A stretch of 64,000 nt of DNA. Source: Corynebacterium faecale. GTDB taxonomy: Bacteria; Actinomycetota; Actinomycetes; Mycobacteriales; Mycobacteriaceae. The stretch covers positions 2,923,261 through 2,987,260 of the forward strand of contig NZ_CP047204.1 in NCBI RefSeq assembly GCF_030408735.1. Direction: 5' to 3'. Below, piece after piece: positions 47,001 through 57,586 of this stretch. Below the pieces are notes generated by a model. It was not told where the DNA came from, did not search any database, and saw only the letters and a list, made by a program, of their open reading frames with translations. The position numbers and the translations under genes are program-made. How positions within the stretch are numbered: the stretch's first letter is position 1; each line of letters begins with the position of its first letter.

Positions 47001-49810
47001 CAGGGAAAGTGACGGCGGACATGCATCCAGCGATGATCCCGGTCAACCCACCGGGAATGCACCCACCTGGAACGCACCCCGCGGGCAGGCTCCCCGTCAT
47101 ACGTCGGCTCGTGGCTGCTGTGACCACGGCCACGTTGGTGGGCGTCAGTGGCGCCTTCGGTGGCGCGCCCGGCATAATTCCCGGCCCAGGCACCGCCCAC
47201 GCCCTGCCGCTTCCCCTTGCTCCCGATGATCCGGTGGTGGCTGATACCTGGGTTGACCCCTTCGCCCGCACCGATGACCAGAACCACGATGTGGACATTG
47301 AGGTCACCGGTTTCAATTTCACCGGCGCGCTCACCCTGGGTGAGAAACTGGTGGTGCAGGTCAAGGTGTCCAATAACACCGATGATGTTCTGGATCAGGT
47401 GACCCTGTTGGTGCAGCGCCAGGGTGCCGCCACCAGCAATGTCACTGCCCGCATGGCGCTGGCCGCCGATGGCTTGAACAATTATCCCTATTACGCCACG
47501 CAGATGGTGCTCGATGGGACCGTTTCCCCGGGGGAGTCCACCGAGACCACGCTGCGTATCCCCACCGATGCCGATGAGTCCATCACCCTGGCCATCACCC
47601 AGCCCGGCACCTACCCGGTGCGCATCGCGCTGTCCGGTCAACTCGACGGCACGGCTACCCACCTGGATTCGCAGCGTTTCCTGCTGCCGGTGAGCGGCGA
47701 GCCCGTCCCCGGCGCGGAGGAACCGGGGGGCACCCCGACCACCGTGTTGTACCCCTTCACCGCAACCACCGACGTGCTCGGTGGGGAGACCGGCGAGGCA
47801 CCTGAGGCGCCCCCGCTGCTGATGGGTTCAGATGCGCTTGCCGGTGAGCTTGCGGCCGGTGGCCGGCTGAGCATGCTTATCGACGCCTTCCTCTCCTCCT
47901 CCCCGGATGTCCAGCGGGCCTCATGTCTGGCCATTGATCCGGAACTGCTCAACGTGATTGACCGCATGGCGGGTGGTTACACCATCGCCGAGGAGCGGGG
48001 GAGTACCGCCCGGCAGAATCAGCGCCTGCGGGAGTTGTGGACCACCTCCAATGAACCCACCAACACCACCCCGGGCACCGGGACCACCGATGCGTCCGCA
48101 TTCCTGGAGAAACTCCGTGAAGCTGCCGCCACCACCTGCACCGTGGCCCTGCCCTGGTCCAACACTGATCTGGATGCCGTGACCGCCACCGGCAACCAAT
48201 GGTTGCTGCGCGAGGCCCTGCAGCGGGGAAGCACCGTCCTGGAGGACATCCTCGGTGTGCCCCCGGTGGACAATGTGGTGATCCCGGGCAGTGGTTATGT
48301 CTCACCGGCGACCGCCGCCAACCTCGGATGGGCGGACACCACGAGCCAGGAACTCACCCTCGAGCAGGCCTGGGAGGTGGATTCCGTGACACCTGTGCCC
48401 TCCAGTGGACGGGCTGATCAGACCGCCCTGGATGCCCCGGCCTCCACCCGGGCAGGCGCAACGGCAGCCCCGCCCCGGGAACCGGTTCAGGTCCTGGTGG
48501 CTGACAACACCGTATGGGCGACACCCTCCGCGGACCGGTTCCACCAGCTGGCCCCCGGCATCACCGCGGTGAGTTATCAAGGCTCCCTGGCCGCCACCCT
48601 GGCCACCCTCGGCCCCTCCCCGGAGACCGCCGGATATTCCAACCCGGATTCCCGCTTCGATTTCACCCTGGATTCCCAGGCCGCCCGCACCATGACCGGA
48701 CAAGGCGCGATCCGCCTGACCGTGGACAACGGTGACGCGGACACCCCGGTGCTCATCATGCCCCCCACCACCATGGCGGCAGAGGATGCCGAGATGCTCC
48801 TGGACACCACCGCCGACCTCTTCGACACCGGTGCGGCTGAACCCTTCACCCTCAGCGGATATCTCACGGCCAATGCTCAACAGCGCGAGGATCTGGCCAC
48901 CGCCACCCAGGTCAACGGGATGCCGGGGGAGACCTCCTTCGGCGCGCCCTTCGATGACGCGTCCGCCATCACCGACACCGAGATCCTCCGCGCCACCCAG
49001 CAGGCCACATATATCGATGATCTCACCGGCATCATGTACAACGACGAGGGCATCGTGCTCACCCGTTATGGTTTCAGCGCACCCCTGCGCCAGGATCTGC
49101 TGCGCGCCCTGACCACCAGCGGTCGCCGCTCCTACACCGGACACACCACTGCCACCCGCGATGCCGAACAGCTGCTCAATCAAAACCGCGACGCCCTGCA
49201 GAAACTGCGCAGCTCCGTGGCATTGCTGCCACCGGGCAATGTGTACACCCGCACCTCCAGTTCCTCCCCGCTGATCATCGTGGCCCAGAACGGACTGCCA
49301 CTGCCATCAGCAACCCAGATCCTGTACTCCGCGCCGGGTGATGCCCAGGTGAACACCCCGGGCATCGTGCGCATCCCGGCGCGCGGTTCCATCACCCTCC
49401 AGATGACGGCCGACCTCCCGGATGACAACCAGCGCACCGACCTCACCGTCTGGCTGGCCTCTGCGGATGGTGCCACCATCAGTGATCCCGTGGAGATCTC
49501 CGTGCAGCCACGACCCAATCTGGTGGGCACGGTGGGCATCGTCGCTCTCGGCATCCTGGTGCTCGGTGCGCTGCTGGTGTTCCGGGTGTTCCGGATCAGA
49601 CGGAAGAAGGGGTCCGCGGGCGACAATGCCCGGACAGCACCACATTCCGCACCCCGTTCTGCACCACCGTCAGCCACAAGAACCGTGGCGCGGCCGATGG
49701 CGCCGGGGAACGTGGGGGAGGGGCGTCGTAAAGCATCGCGTTATGTTCCGCGCGGCCACGGGCGCGCTGACGATGGCTCCGGATCGCCCAAACCACCCGG
49801 AAACAACTAA
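46997..49810 (+). CDS. Large secreted/membrane-anchored protein (DUF6049-like) of the murJ operon
   Basis: 937 residues from GTG 46997, which overlaps the NUDIX stop (GTGA). An N-terminal signal region ([20 protein letters not shown], then [10 protein letters not shown]) and a C-terminal helix ([20 protein letters not shown]) with a basic cytoplasmic tail (RIRRKKGS, later GRRKAS) make it an envelope protein with a large outer domain. The outer part is rich in Thr, Ala, Pro and Asp. It corresponds by position and layout to the mycobacterial Rv3909-type gene before murJ. Role unknown; its place suggests cell-wall work. The GRRKAS tail shares a 19-bp DNA word with the NUDIX gene. Confidence 0.82.
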   Translation: MTGKVTADMHPAMIPVNPPGMHPPGTHPAGRLPVIRRLVAAVTTATLVGVSGAFGGAPGIIPGPGTAHALPLPLAPDDPVVADTWVDPFARTDDQNHDVDIEVTGFNFTGALTLGEKLVVQVKVSNNTDDVLDQVTLLVQRQGAATSNVTARMALAADGLNNYPYYATQMVLDGTVSPGESTETTLRIPTDADESITLAITQPGTYPVRIALSGQLDGTATHLDSQRFLLPVSGEPVPGAEEPGGTPTTVLYPFTATTDVLGGETGEAPEAPPLLMGSDALAGELAAGGRLSMLIDAFLSSSPDVQRASCLAIDPELLNVIDRMAGGYTIAEERGSTARQNQRLRELWTTSNEPTNTTPGTGTTDASAFLEKLREAAATTCTVALPWSNTDLDAVTATGNQWLLREALQRGSTVLEDILGVPPVDNVVIPGSGYVSPATAANLGWADTTSQELTLEQAWEVDSVTPVPSSGRADQTALDAPASTRAGATAAPPREPVQVLVADNTVWATPSADRFHQLAPGITAVSYQGSLAATLATLGPSPETAGYSNPDSRFDFTLDSQAARTMTGQGAIRLTVDNGDADTPVLIMPPTTMAAEDAEMLLDTTADLFDTGAAEPFTLSGYLTANAQQREDLATATQVNGMPGETSFGAPFDDASAITDTEILRATQQATYIDDLTGIMYNDEGIVLTRYGFSAPLRQDLLRALTTSGRRSYTGHTTATRDAEQLLNQNRDALQKLRSSVALLPPGNVYTRTSSSSPLIIVAQNGLPLPSATQILYSAPGDAQVNTPGIVRIPARGSITLQMTADLPDDNQRTDLTVWLASADGATISDPVEISVQPRPNLVGTVGIVALGILVLGALLVFRVFRIRRKKGSAGDNARTAPHSAPRSAPPSATRTVARPMAPGNVGEGRRKASRYVPRGHGRADDGSGSPKPPGNN

Positions 49811-49883
49811 CGTATCCGTTCAATCAGTCCACATCGACGTGCCCGCCCTTCCATAGGCGGGTGCACGAACAGAATGGTCACCA

Positions 49884-52800
49884 GTGAGTTCCACTCCGAA
49901 AAACCCGGGGCAACGGACGGGACAACGGTCCCGCATCGTCACTCCGACTCCTCCGGCACCCGTGCCGGAGCATCGTAAGAAACAACCACCCCGCAATCCC
50001 AGCACCTCCGGGGAGGACCGGTCCGGTCTGAAGAGCGCCCCCTCCGGTGCGACCCCCGTGGGTCATGCCGTCAGCGTCGCTGCTGCCTCCAGTGGTGTTG
50101 TCTCCCCGCCGGCTGAGGCCGCACCGGAGACCGTGGCCACCGCGCATGAAGCGGCCCCCGCGGTGGAGTCGGCCGGGGCTGTCGCGTCAGCTGTCGCTGT
50201 GAAGTCAACCACTGCGACGTCGACCGCGGCGGGCGGCACCGGTTCAGGCCCTGGCGGTTCAGGCGGCACGGGCTCCGGCACCGGCAGCACCGCCACCGCC
50301 GTGGTCGAGCGGAAGGAAACCTCCGATGCCGACGTGGTGCGGTCCACCGGGTCCATGGCTATTGCCACCCTGTTGAGCCGCATCACCGGATTCCTGCGCA
50401 CGGTGATGATCGGTGCGGCGTTGTCCCCGGCGATCGCGTCGGCGTTCAACACCGCCAACACCCTGCCCAACCTCATCACCGAGATCGTCCTCGGTGCGGT
50501 CCTCACTTCCCTGGTGGTGCCGGTGCTCACCCGCGCGGAGAAAGAGGACGCGGACCGCGGCTCCGGGTTCTTCCGACGGCTGCTGACACTGGCGCTGTCG
50601 CTGCTGGCTGTGGTCACCGTGCTGTCCGTGGTGGGTGCACCGCTGCTGACGCGGATGATGCTGGACACCGACGGCCAGGTGAACGTGAGCATGTCCACGG
50701 CGTTCGCCTACTGGTTGCTGCCACAGATCTTCTTCTATGGACTGTTCGCCTTGTTCCTGGCGGTATTGAACACCAGGGAGATCTTCAAACCCGGTGCCTG
50801 GGCGCCGGTGGTGAACAATGTGATCACCCTGCTGGTCCTGGGCACCTACATGGTGATGCCGTGGCGCCTGGATGTGGATGCGCAGGTGGGTCTTTTTGAT
50901 CCGCAGATCCTGTTCCTCGGGATCGGCACCACCCTGGGTGTGGTGGTGCAGACACTGATCATGGTGCCGTTCCTGCGCCGCGCGGGTGTGGATATGCGCC
51001 CACTGTGGGGACTGGATGACCGCCTCAAGCAGTTCGGTGGCATGGCCATGGCCATCGTCGTGTACGTGGCCATCTCCCAGCTGGGTTATGTCATCACCAC
51101 CCGCATCGCCTCCCTGGCGGATGCTGCGGCACCGTTTATCTACCAGCAGCACTGGCTGCTGCTTCAGGTGCCCTATGGCATCATCGGTGTCACCCTCCTG
51201 ACCGCGATCATGCCGCGGTTGTCGCGTAATGCGGCGGAAGGTGATGACCGCGCGGTGGTGGCCGATCTGGGTCTGGGTTCCAAGCTGACCTTCATCGCGC
51301 TGATCCCCATCGTGGTGTTCTTCACGGCCTTCGGTGTGCCGATCGCCAACGCCCTGTTCCAGTGGGGCGAGTTTGATGCGGGCTCAGCCAACATCCTCGG
51401 TTGGACGTTGAGTTTCTCCGCCTTCACCCTGATCCCCTATGCACTGGTGCTGCTGCACCTGCGTGTGTTCTACGCACGTGAAGAGGCCTGGACACCCACC
51501 TTCATCATCGCCGGCATCACCGCCACCAAGATCGTGCTGTCCCTGGTGGCCCCGCTAGTGTCCACCTCCCCTGAGCGTGTGGTGGTCCTGCTCGGTGCCG
51601 CCAACGGTTTCGGTTTCGTGGCCGGCGCGGTGATCGGTGCGTATCTGCTGCGCCGCAAACTCGGTCTGCTGGGTATGCGTTCCCTGGCCATCACCTCCCT
51701 GTGGGCCCTGGGCTCCGCGGTGGTCGGCGCCGGTGTGGCCTGGTTGCTGGGCCTGGGTATCCAGGCGGTGATCGGGGACTGGCTGTTCGGCACCCTGGGA
51801 TCCGTCGGGTTCCTGATCTACCTGGGTGTGATCGGCGTGGTGTTCCTCATTGTCACCGGTCTGGTCCTGTCCCGCTCCCGCCTGCCCGAGGTGCAGAACC
51901 TGGGCAAGGCACTGGCACGTATCCCCGGCGTGGGTCGCTTCATCCGCCCGGATGAGGATCTGTCCCTGGACGTGGGTGAGGCCTCCGAGCGTGAACTGTC
52001 CAGCCAGATCATCGTGGCCAATGAGTTCTCCTCCACACCGGTGCCACCACCGATGTCCGCCGGCATTGTCCGCGGCCCCCGCCTGGTGCCGGGTGCACCG
52101 GTCTCCGATGGCGAGTTCCGCCTGCTGGCAGATCACGGTGGTGTGCCGGGTGCACGCTTCTGGCAGGCCCGCGACATGGCCACCGGCAGGGAAGTGGCCC
52201 TGGTCTTCGTGGACACCTCCGGCAATGCCCCCTATGCACCGCTGACCCCCGCGGCCGCCGCCGGTGTGGCCTATGAGGTGCAGCGCCGCACCAAGAAACT
52301 GGCCGCGCTGGACAGCCCCGCGATCGCGCCCAATATCCGCACCCAGGCCTACCGCAATGGTTGCCTGATCGTTGCGGACTGGGTGCCGGGCAGCTCCCTG
52401 GCCAAGGTTTCCGAGGAGGGCGCGGATCCACGCGCAGCCTCCTACGCCCTGGCCAACCTCACCGACGCCATGGCCGATGCCCACCAGGCCGGCGTCTCCC
52501 TCGGCCTGGACAACAAGTCCCGCATCCGCATCAACACCGACGGCCACGCCGTGCTGGCCTTCCCGGTGGTGCTGCCGGAATCCACCCGCGAGCGCGACAC
52601 CGCCTCCGTGGCCGCAGCGTTGACCATGCTTATCGACGCCTCTTCCGCACCCGCCGATGTTGCGGTCCTGTGTTCCGAGGCCCGCGCCATCAACGCCGAA
52701 GACACGGAATCCCTCCATGCACTGGCGGACGCACTGCGCGATTGTGGCCTGTACAAGGAGGACGAGGAACCGGTCCAGCTCCAGGTGGACAAGGAACGCA

Positions 52801-53471
52801 CCCCACGCCCCGAGAGGCAGTCCGGTTTCGGTGCACCGGAGTATTCCCTGAAGATGATGGCCACCATCGCCATCGTGGTGTTCCTGCTGGTCTCCATGGT
52901 GGCTGTGGTGACCGCCTTCCTCACCAGTTTTGTCAGTGGCGACAATGAGGAATCCCCACTCGGATCCGCCGATTCCACCACCGTGTCCGCACCAGCTGAG
53001 CAGGAACCGGTGGGACCACCGCTGTACCTCAACCTCACTTCCGCACATGTGTGGGATGAGGGCATGGGTGATGAGGTGGATGTGGTCACAGACGATGACA
53101 CGGACACCGCCTGGACCTCCACCGGCTCCACCGGCATCCTGGTGACACTGGAAGACCCGACCCAGCTCGCACACGTGGTCCTGACCCCGGGTGCCGGCGC
53201 TGATGCCAGCGTCACCTCCACCGTGAAGCTCTTCGCCTTCACAGCCGCAGAACCCACAGCACTGTCCCAGGGCATCGAGGTCGGTGAGCTTGTCTTTTCC
53301 TCCCGCAGCCTCGCCCACCGCGTGGCCCAGCCAGATAACCTGCCGGCTGATATCCGTTCCGTGGTGATCTGGGTGGATGAGGTGAACTCCACGGCATCTG
53401 ATTCTGACTCTGACTCAGACGATGACGAGGCGACCATGCAGATCGCCGAAGTGGAGATGGCCGGCTGGTAA
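49884..53471 (+). CDS. murJ: MurJ lipid II flippase fused to pseudokinase and outer C-terminal domain
   Basis: 1195 residues, GTG start. A disordered Pro/Ala/Thr-rich N-terminus (~150 residues) is followed by a MurJ core of about 14 helices (residues ~155-680), beginning STGSMAIATLLSRITGFLRT. A cytoplasmic kinase-like domain follows (~740-960) without the usual HRD and DFG catalytic motifs, then a membrane helix (MMATIAIVVFLLVSMVAVV, about 990) and an outer beta-rich domain resembling a discoidin/CBM fold. Mycobacterial MviN has the same plan; there the pseudokinase domain, once phosphorylated by PknB, binds FhaA and restrains wall synthesis. MurJ flips lipid II across the membrane. The gene is third in the operon. 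Confidence 0.92.
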   Translation: MSSTPKNPGQRTGQRSRIVTPTPPAPVPEHRKKQPPRNPSTSGEDRSGLKSAPSGATPVGHAVSVAAASSGVVSPPAEAAPETVATAHEAAPAVESAGAVASAVAVKSTTATSTAAGGTGSGPGGSGGTGSGTGSTATAVVERKETSDADVVRSTGSMAIATLLSRITGFLRTVMIGAALSPAIASAFNTANTLPNLITEIVLGAVLTSLVVPVLTRAEKEDADRGSGFFRRLLTLALSLLAVVTVLSVVGAPLLTRMMLDTDGQVNVSMSTAFAYWLLPQIFFYGLFALFLAVLNTREIFKPGAWAPVVNNVITLLVLGTYMVMPWRLDVDAQVGLFDPQILFLGIGTTLGVVVQTLIMVPFLRRAGVDMRPLWGLDDRLKQFGGMAMAIVVYVAISQLGYVITTRIASLADAAAPFIYQQHWLLLQVPYGIIGVTLLTAIMPRLSRNAAEGDDRAVVADLGLGSKLTFIALIPIVVFFTAFGVPIANALFQWGEFDAGSANILGWTLSFSAFTLIPYALVLLHLRVFYAREEAWTPTFIIAGITATKIVLSLVAPLVSTSPERVVVLLGAANGFGFVAGAVIGAYLLRRKLGLLGMRSLAITSLWALGSAVVGAGVAWLLGLGIQAVIGDWLFGTLGSVGFLIYLGVIGVVFLIVTGLVLSRSRLPEVQNLGKALARIPGVGRFIRPDEDLSLDVGEASERELSSQIIVANEFSSTPVPPPMSAGIVRGPRLVPGAPVSDGEFRLLADHGGVPGARFWQARDMATGREVALVFVDTSGNAPYAPLTPAAAAGVAYEVQRRTKKLAALDSPAIAPNIRTQAYRNGCLIVADWVPGSSLAKVSEEGADPRAASYALANLTDAMADAHQAGVSLGLDNKSRIRINTDGHAVLAFPVVLPESTRERDTASVAAALTMLIDASSAPADVAVLCSEARAINAEDTESLHALADALRDCGLYKEDEEPVQLQVDKERTPRPERQSGFGAPEYSLKMMATIAIVVFLLVSMVAVVTAFLTSFVSGDNEESPLGSADSTTVSAPAEQEPVGPPLYLNLTSAHVWDEGMGDEVDVVTDDDTDTAWTSTGSTGILVTLEDPTQLAHVVLTPGAGADASVTSTVKLFAFTAAEPTALSQGIEVGELVFSSRSLAHRVAQPDNLPADIRSVVIWVDEVNSTASDSDSDSDDDEATMQIAEVEMAGW

Positions 53472-53484
53472 ACCGACCATCATG

Positions 53485-53541
53485 ATCGCGGGGTGTCTCC
53501 GGGAGCTTTAACAGCACCCAGGGCACCCCGCGATTTTTTAT
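53485..53541 (+). terminator. Terminator of the NUDIX-murJ operon
   Basis: 11-bp arms ATCGCGGGGTG (53485-53495) and CACCCCGCGAT (53524-53534), followed by TTTTTTA. Confidence 0.9.
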
Positions 53542-53856
53542 CCCGTCCCTGAATCGGGTGGAAAATCATATGAACAGGGCGCACACCCACCAACCTTGAA
53601 CAGCAGCTGTGAGCTTGCTGAATTACAAAGGTGTGATGCAGTGCGTCAGCCAAGGGTGGGTGGCAGATACCTCCTCAGCCCACTCTCAGACCCACGACAT
53701 GGGCCCACACGCTGGACTTTCACACCCGGCAGCACACCTGAAGCGCCCACCAACTGAAGTGTGCATTCTGCACTTCAGGCCACCATGGGCCACCCATACT
53801 GGCGGGGCGCGCAACAGCTTTGGACGGGGAAGCGCTGGGACGAGGGGGGAACCAGG
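53542..53856. other. Upstream region of sigM
   Basis: 315 bases with no recognised gene. It must contain the sigM promoter. A -10 or -35 pair could not be chosen with confidence. Confidence 0.4.
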
Positions 53857-54510
53857 ATGACAGTGATGCCGGGAGTCAAGCAGCCAGTTGAGTGTGGGGA
53901 GGAACCCACCGACGCCGAACTGGTGGCCACCTTCGTCGGGGGAGACCACCGCGCTTTCACCACGATCGTCTCCCGCCACGAAAAGCACCTCAAATGGGCC
54001 GCCCGAAAATACGGAAAGAACGAAGACGACGCCCATGACATCCTCCAGGAGGCACTGCTCAAAGCCAGCCGCAACATGCACCTCTACCGCGCGGAAGCAG
54101 CACTGTCCACCTGGCTTCACCGACTTGTTCTCAACAGCGGTTTCGACTGGGCCAAACACCGCACCCGCAGGGAACTGGCCATCCTCGACGACACCGACAC
54201 CACACCAGCCGAGGATCCCCGCCTGACAGTTGATCCCCTCGGATACCTCGACGTGGCCCTGACCATCCGCCAAGCCATGGACACCCTCCACGTGGATCAG
54301 AGAAACGCCCTCCTCCTGGTGGATCTCGGCGGATACGGCATCGAGGATGTGGCCAGATTCGAGGGAGTGAAACCCGGCACCATCAAATCGCGCCGGGCAC
54401 GGGCCAAGAACCAACTTCGGGGACTGTTGCAGGAGGATTTCTTCCCCGGCGATACCGAGCGTGATGCCGGCGGGGATCCCGTGCACGCGAAGGGAATCAC
54501 CACTGCCTGA
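53857..54510 (+). CDS. sigM: ECF RNA polymerase sigma factor SigM
   Basis: 217 residues from ATG 53857, preceded by GAGGGGGG at good spacing; the frame is open to 53761 but that part is not conserved. Sigma region 2 includes RAFTTIVSRHEKHLKWAARK and DDAHDILQEALLKASR; region 4 has ALLLVDLGGYGIEDVARFEG and the HTH KPGTIKSRRARAKNQL. It lies directly before trxB and thioredoxin, as in other corynebacteria, where SigM responds to disulfide stress and drives thioredoxin and Fe-S genes. No anti-sigma gene is adjacent. Confidence 0.9.
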   Translation: MTVMPGVKQPVECGEEPTDAELVATFVGGDHRAFTTIVSRHEKHLKWAARKYGKNEDDAHDILQEALLKASRNMHLYRAEAALSTWLHRLVLNSGFDWAKHRTRRELAILDDTDTTPAEDPRLTVDPLGYLDVALTIRQAMDTLHVDQRNALLLVDLGGYGIEDVARFEGVKPGTIKSRRARAKNQLRGLLQEDFFPGDTERDAGGDPVHAKGITTA

Positions 54511-54758
54511 TGCGATGTTGTGAAGTAGTGAACACACGCACCCGCCTGTGATGTTGAGGCTAAAGCAGTCGCTTATGGAACCTTTGTCGGTGGCTGGGGC
54601 GTTGACTAAGAAGGAACTACTCAGATGTCACTGAATATGGTGGCTGGCTCCCGGCCACCTACACTTTAGGATGATGTGTGGTCACGTGTTCAGCACACAC
54701 CCCGCTGGCTCTCCAACCGTCGGGGAATGAAAATCGCGTTTAAGGAAACAGGAAGTCA
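54511..54758. other. Intergenic region before trxB
   Basis: 248 bases; apart from the ECF-type promoter candidate at 54577-54605 no other element was recognised. Confidence 0.4.
54577..54605 (+). promoter_or_regulatory. ECF-sigma-type promoter candidate for trxB
   Basis: GGAACC at 54577-54582, 17-bp spacer, then CGTTGA at 54600-54605. The GGAA...CGTT layout is that of actinobacterial SigH/SigM-class promoters, which control thioredoxin genes. It lies about 150 bp upstream of trxB. Confidence 0.45.
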
Positions 54759-55700
54759 ATGTCTGAAGAACAGTCCAAGATCCACGATGTTGCCATCATC
54801 GGTTCCGGTCCTGCCGGTTACACGGCTGCCGTTTATGCCGCACGCGCTGATCTCAGCCCCATCATGTTCGAGGGTTATGAGTTCGGCGGTTCCCTCATGA
54901 CCACCACCGATGTGGAGAACTTCCCCGGTTTTGAGAAGGGCATCCTGGGTCCTGAGCTCATGGAGAACATGCGCGCGCAGGCCGAACGTTTCGGTACCGA
55001 GATGCACATGGAACTGGTTGACCGCGTTGATCTCACCGGCGATATCAAGAAGGTGTGGGTCGGCGACGATGAATACCAGGCACGTGCCGTCATCCTGGCC
55101 ATGGGTTCCGCACCGCGGTACCTCGGTGTCCAGGGTGAGCAGGAACTGCTCGGCCGTGGTGTCTCCTCCTGTGCCACCTGCGATGGTTTCTTCTTCCGCG
55201 ACCAGGACATCGCCGTCATCGGTGGTGGTGACTCCGCCATGGAGGAAGCCACCTTCCTGACCAAGTTCGCCCGCACCGTCACCATCGTGCACCGCCGCGA
55301 TGACTTCCGTGCCAGCGCCATCATGCTTGAGCGTGCACAGCAGAATGAGAAGATCCGTTTTGTCACCAACAAGACCGTCGAGCAGGTCGTGGAGGCCGAC
55401 GGCAAGGTGGCAGGCCTCAAGTTGAAGGACACCGTCACCGGTGATATCTCCGATCTCGACGTGACCGCCATGTTCGTGGCCATCGGTCATGACCCACGCT
55501 CTGAGATGCTCCTGGGCCAGGTCGGATTGGATGATTCCAACTACGTGGTGGTGGAGCACCCCTCCACCCGCACCGATGTCCCCGGCGTGTTCGCCGCGGG
55601 TGACCTGGTGGACAGCCACTACCAGCAGGCCATCACCGCTGCGGGTTCCGGATGTCGGGCCGCGATCGATGCAGAACATTACCTCGCCGCCCTCGGCTAA
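54759..55700 (+). CDS. trxB: Thioredoxin reductase
   Basis: 313 residues, the usual length. FAD loop [18 protein letters not shown], redox-active CATCDG (about residues 137-140), NADPH loop [14 protein letters not shown] with the HRRD that fixes NADPH specificity, and C-terminal FAD motif GVFAAGD. It reduces thioredoxin with NADPH in the cytoplasm. The partner thioredoxin is encoded 263 bp downstream. Confidence 0.96.
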   Translation: MSEEQSKIHDVAIIGSGPAGYTAAVYAARADLSPIMFEGYEFGGSLMTTTDVENFPGFEKGILGPELMENMRAQAERFGTEMHMELVDRVDLTGDIKKVWVGDDEYQARAVILAMGSAPRYLGVQGEQELLGRGVSSCATCDGFFFRDQDIAVIGGGDSAMEEATFLTKFARTVTIVHRRDDFRASAIMLERAQQNEKIRFVTNKTVEQVVEADGKVAGLKLKDTVTGDISDLDVTAMFVAIGHDPRSEMLLGQVGLDDSNYVVVEHPSTRTDVPGVFAAGDLVDSHYQQAITAAGSGCRAAIDAEHYLAALG

Positions 55701-55804
55701 AGTAATATCTAAGTAGTTCGTTTAGACGTTGGGCAAAATGCAGCCATCTTGTTGCTGTTTCGTTGCCCGGCGCTACACCCATAATGTGAATCGGCCGTTA
55801 GCCT

Positions 55805-55833
55805 GGGAGCAACCGCTAGTTACTAATGCGTTG
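55805..55833 (+). promoter_or_regulatory. Weak ECF-type promoter candidate before thioredoxin
   Basis: GGGAGC at 55805-55810 and CGTTG at 55829-55833, 18-bp spacing, similar in layout to the trxB candidate but with a poorer -35 element. Confidence 0.25.
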
Positions 55834-55963
55834 AAAGGTTGCATGGCGCTAGAATCCATCTCCGTTCAACCTGAGGCGACACCGCACTGACAACCTGCGG
55901 GGAGCAATCGCGTCTCACCCCATGACATCCCATGTCGCCCGATATAAGCCATAAGGAACAACC

Positions 55964-56287
55964 ATGAGTAATGTAATCGCAGTTAACGAGCAGAACTTCA
56001 AATCCACTGTCATCGAGTCCGATAAGCCGGTCATCGTGGACTTCTGGGCGGAATGGTGTGGCCCCTGCAAGAAGCTGAGCCCCATCATCGAGGAGATCGC
56101 TGGCGAGTACGGCGACAAGGCCGTCGTGGCCAGCGTTGACGTGGACTCCGAGCGCACCCTGGGCGCCATGTTCCAGATCATGTCCATCCCCTCTGTCCTG
56201 ATCTTCAAGAACGGCCAGAAGGTGGATGAGTTCGTGGGGCTGCGCCCGAAGGCTGAGATCGTGGCAAAGTTGGAACAGCACCTATAA
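55964..56287 (+). CDS. trxC: Thioredoxin
   Basis: 107 residues with the classical active site WAEWCGPCKK (Cys pair about 32 and 35) and the cis-proline loop IPSVLIFKNG. It is a small cytoplasmic disulfide reductase that receives electrons from TrxB. A 263-bp gap from trxB suggests its own promoter. Confidence 0.96.
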   Translation: MSNVIAVNEQNFKSTVIESDKPVIVDFWAEWCGPCKKLSPIIEEIAGEYGDKAVVASVDVDSERTLGAMFQIMSIPSVLIFKNGQKVDEFVGLRPKAEIVAKLEQHL

Positions 56288-56293
56288 CCAACG

Positions 56294-56320
56294 ATCTATC
56301 CTCATATATTTAAGATAGAT
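56294..56320 (+). terminator. Weak hairpin after thioredoxin
   Basis: 7-bp arms ATCTATC (56294-56300) and GATAGAT (56314-56320), AT-rich loop, followed by TT only. Weak. Confidence 0.3.
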
Positions 56321-56384
56321 TTATGCGACCAGCGAAAAACTCCCAGTTCTCATGGGATCTAGTGTGAACAGTGAAAGGACCAGG

Positions 56385-57572
56385 GTGTCAGACGTCTTGA
56401 GGGTGGGTGCACGTAGCCCACGCGTCGCCGAGGTGCGCCATACACTCGCACGACTCGGTGTGATCGAAGGGTATACCCGGGATATGTCGGCTAAGACCGA
56501 GTCCCGCAAATACCACGAGGAGGACACCTTCTTCGACGACGTCCTGAGCAACCACCTCAAGGCGTTCCAGCAGGCCCGTGGCATCATCCCCTCCGGTGAG
56601 ATCGATCAACTCACCCTGCGGGTACTCCGTGAAGCCTCCTACACCCTGGGCGCCCGCGTCCTGTCCTATCAGCCCGGCAACCACCTGGTCGGCGATGATG
56701 TGGTGGAGGTGCAGACGCACCTGCATGAACTCGGGTTCTACACCGAGCGCATTGACGGCCGCTTCGGTGAACACACCCACCGCGCGGTGATGGATTATCA
56801 GCTCAACTACGGCATGCAGGTCGACGGCATCTGCGGACCGGACACAATCCGTGCCCTGGGTCGCCTGGGTCTGCGCATCAAGGGCGGCTCCGCCAATGCC
56901 ATCCACGAACGTGAACGCGTGCGCAACGCCGGCCCGAGGCTCACCGGTAAGCGTGTGGTCATTGACCCCGCCCTCGGTGGGGCCAACAAGGGCCAGATCG
57001 TCCAGGGACCTTTCGGAGAGATCAGCGAAGCCGAGATCCTCTGGGACCTGGCCACCCGCCTGGAAGGCCGCATGATCGCCACGGGTGTGGAGACAATCCT
57101 GTCCCGCCCCCACATGGATGACCCCACCCCGGCGGACAGGGCCTCCATCGCCAACGCCTTCGGTGCGGACCTCACCCTGAGCCTGCAGTGCGATTCCTAC
57201 CCCAATGACAAGGCCAATGGCGTGGCCACCTTCTACTTCGGTTCAGAGGCCGGCACCAGCTCACTGACCGGTGAGACGCTGTCCTCCTATATCCAGAAGG
57301 AGATCGTCGCCCGCACACCGCTGTCCGGTTGTGGTTCCCATGCACGCACCTGGGAGATGCTCCGCCTCACGCGGATGCCCACCGTGGAGATTGTCACCGG
57401 GTACCTCACCAACCCCCAGGATCTGGCCACGCTCACCGATCCGGCCATGCGCGATCAGATCGCCGAAGCCATCGTGGTGGCCGTCAAACGCCTCTACCTG
57501 CTGGATGAGGATGAACAGCCCAAGACCGGCACCTTCAAGTTCAGTGAGCTGTTGAAGTCCGAGACAGAGTAG
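56385..57572 (+). CDS. cwlM: CwlM: amidase-like regulator of peptidoglycan synthesis
   Basis: About 395 residues from GTG 56385, with AAGGA five bases upstream; in-frame starts at 56352 and 56364 are possible. Two peptidoglycan-binding modules (about residues 10-85 and 100-165; AFQQARGIIPSGEID and DYQLNYGMQVDGICGPDTIR) precede an amidase_3 fold (~185-385). The zinc ligands are degenerate: the usual DPGHGG reads DPALGG and the later SLH reads SLQ, while the glutamate in SEAEILWDLA remains. Mycobacterial CwlM is likewise a pseudo-amidase and, when phosphorylated, activates MurA. The same role is expected here. It converges on the GNAT gene. Confidence 0.9.
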   Translation: MSDVLRVGARSPRVAEVRHTLARLGVIEGYTRDMSAKTESRKYHEEDTFFDDVLSNHLKAFQQARGIIPSGEIDQLTLRVLREASYTLGARVLSYQPGNHLVGDDVVEVQTHLHELGFYTERIDGRFGEHTHRAVMDYQLNYGMQVDGICGPDTIRALGRLGLRIKGGSANAIHERERVRNAGPRLTGKRVVIDPALGGANKGQIVQGPFGEISEAEILWDLATRLEGRMIATGVETILSRPHMDDPTPADRASIANAFGADLTLSLQCDSYPNDKANGVATFYFGSEAGTSSLTGETLSSYIQKEIVARTPLSGCGSHARTWEMLRLTRMPTVEIVTGYLTNPQDLATLTDPAMRDQIAEAIVVAVKRLYLLDEDEQPKTGTFKFSELLKSETE

Positions 57573-57586
57573 GATCCCCCACTCCG

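Noticed and set aside
51555..53318. 587-codon frame antisense to murJ
   Set aside because: Gly/His-rich shadow composition; murJ on the other strand is certain.
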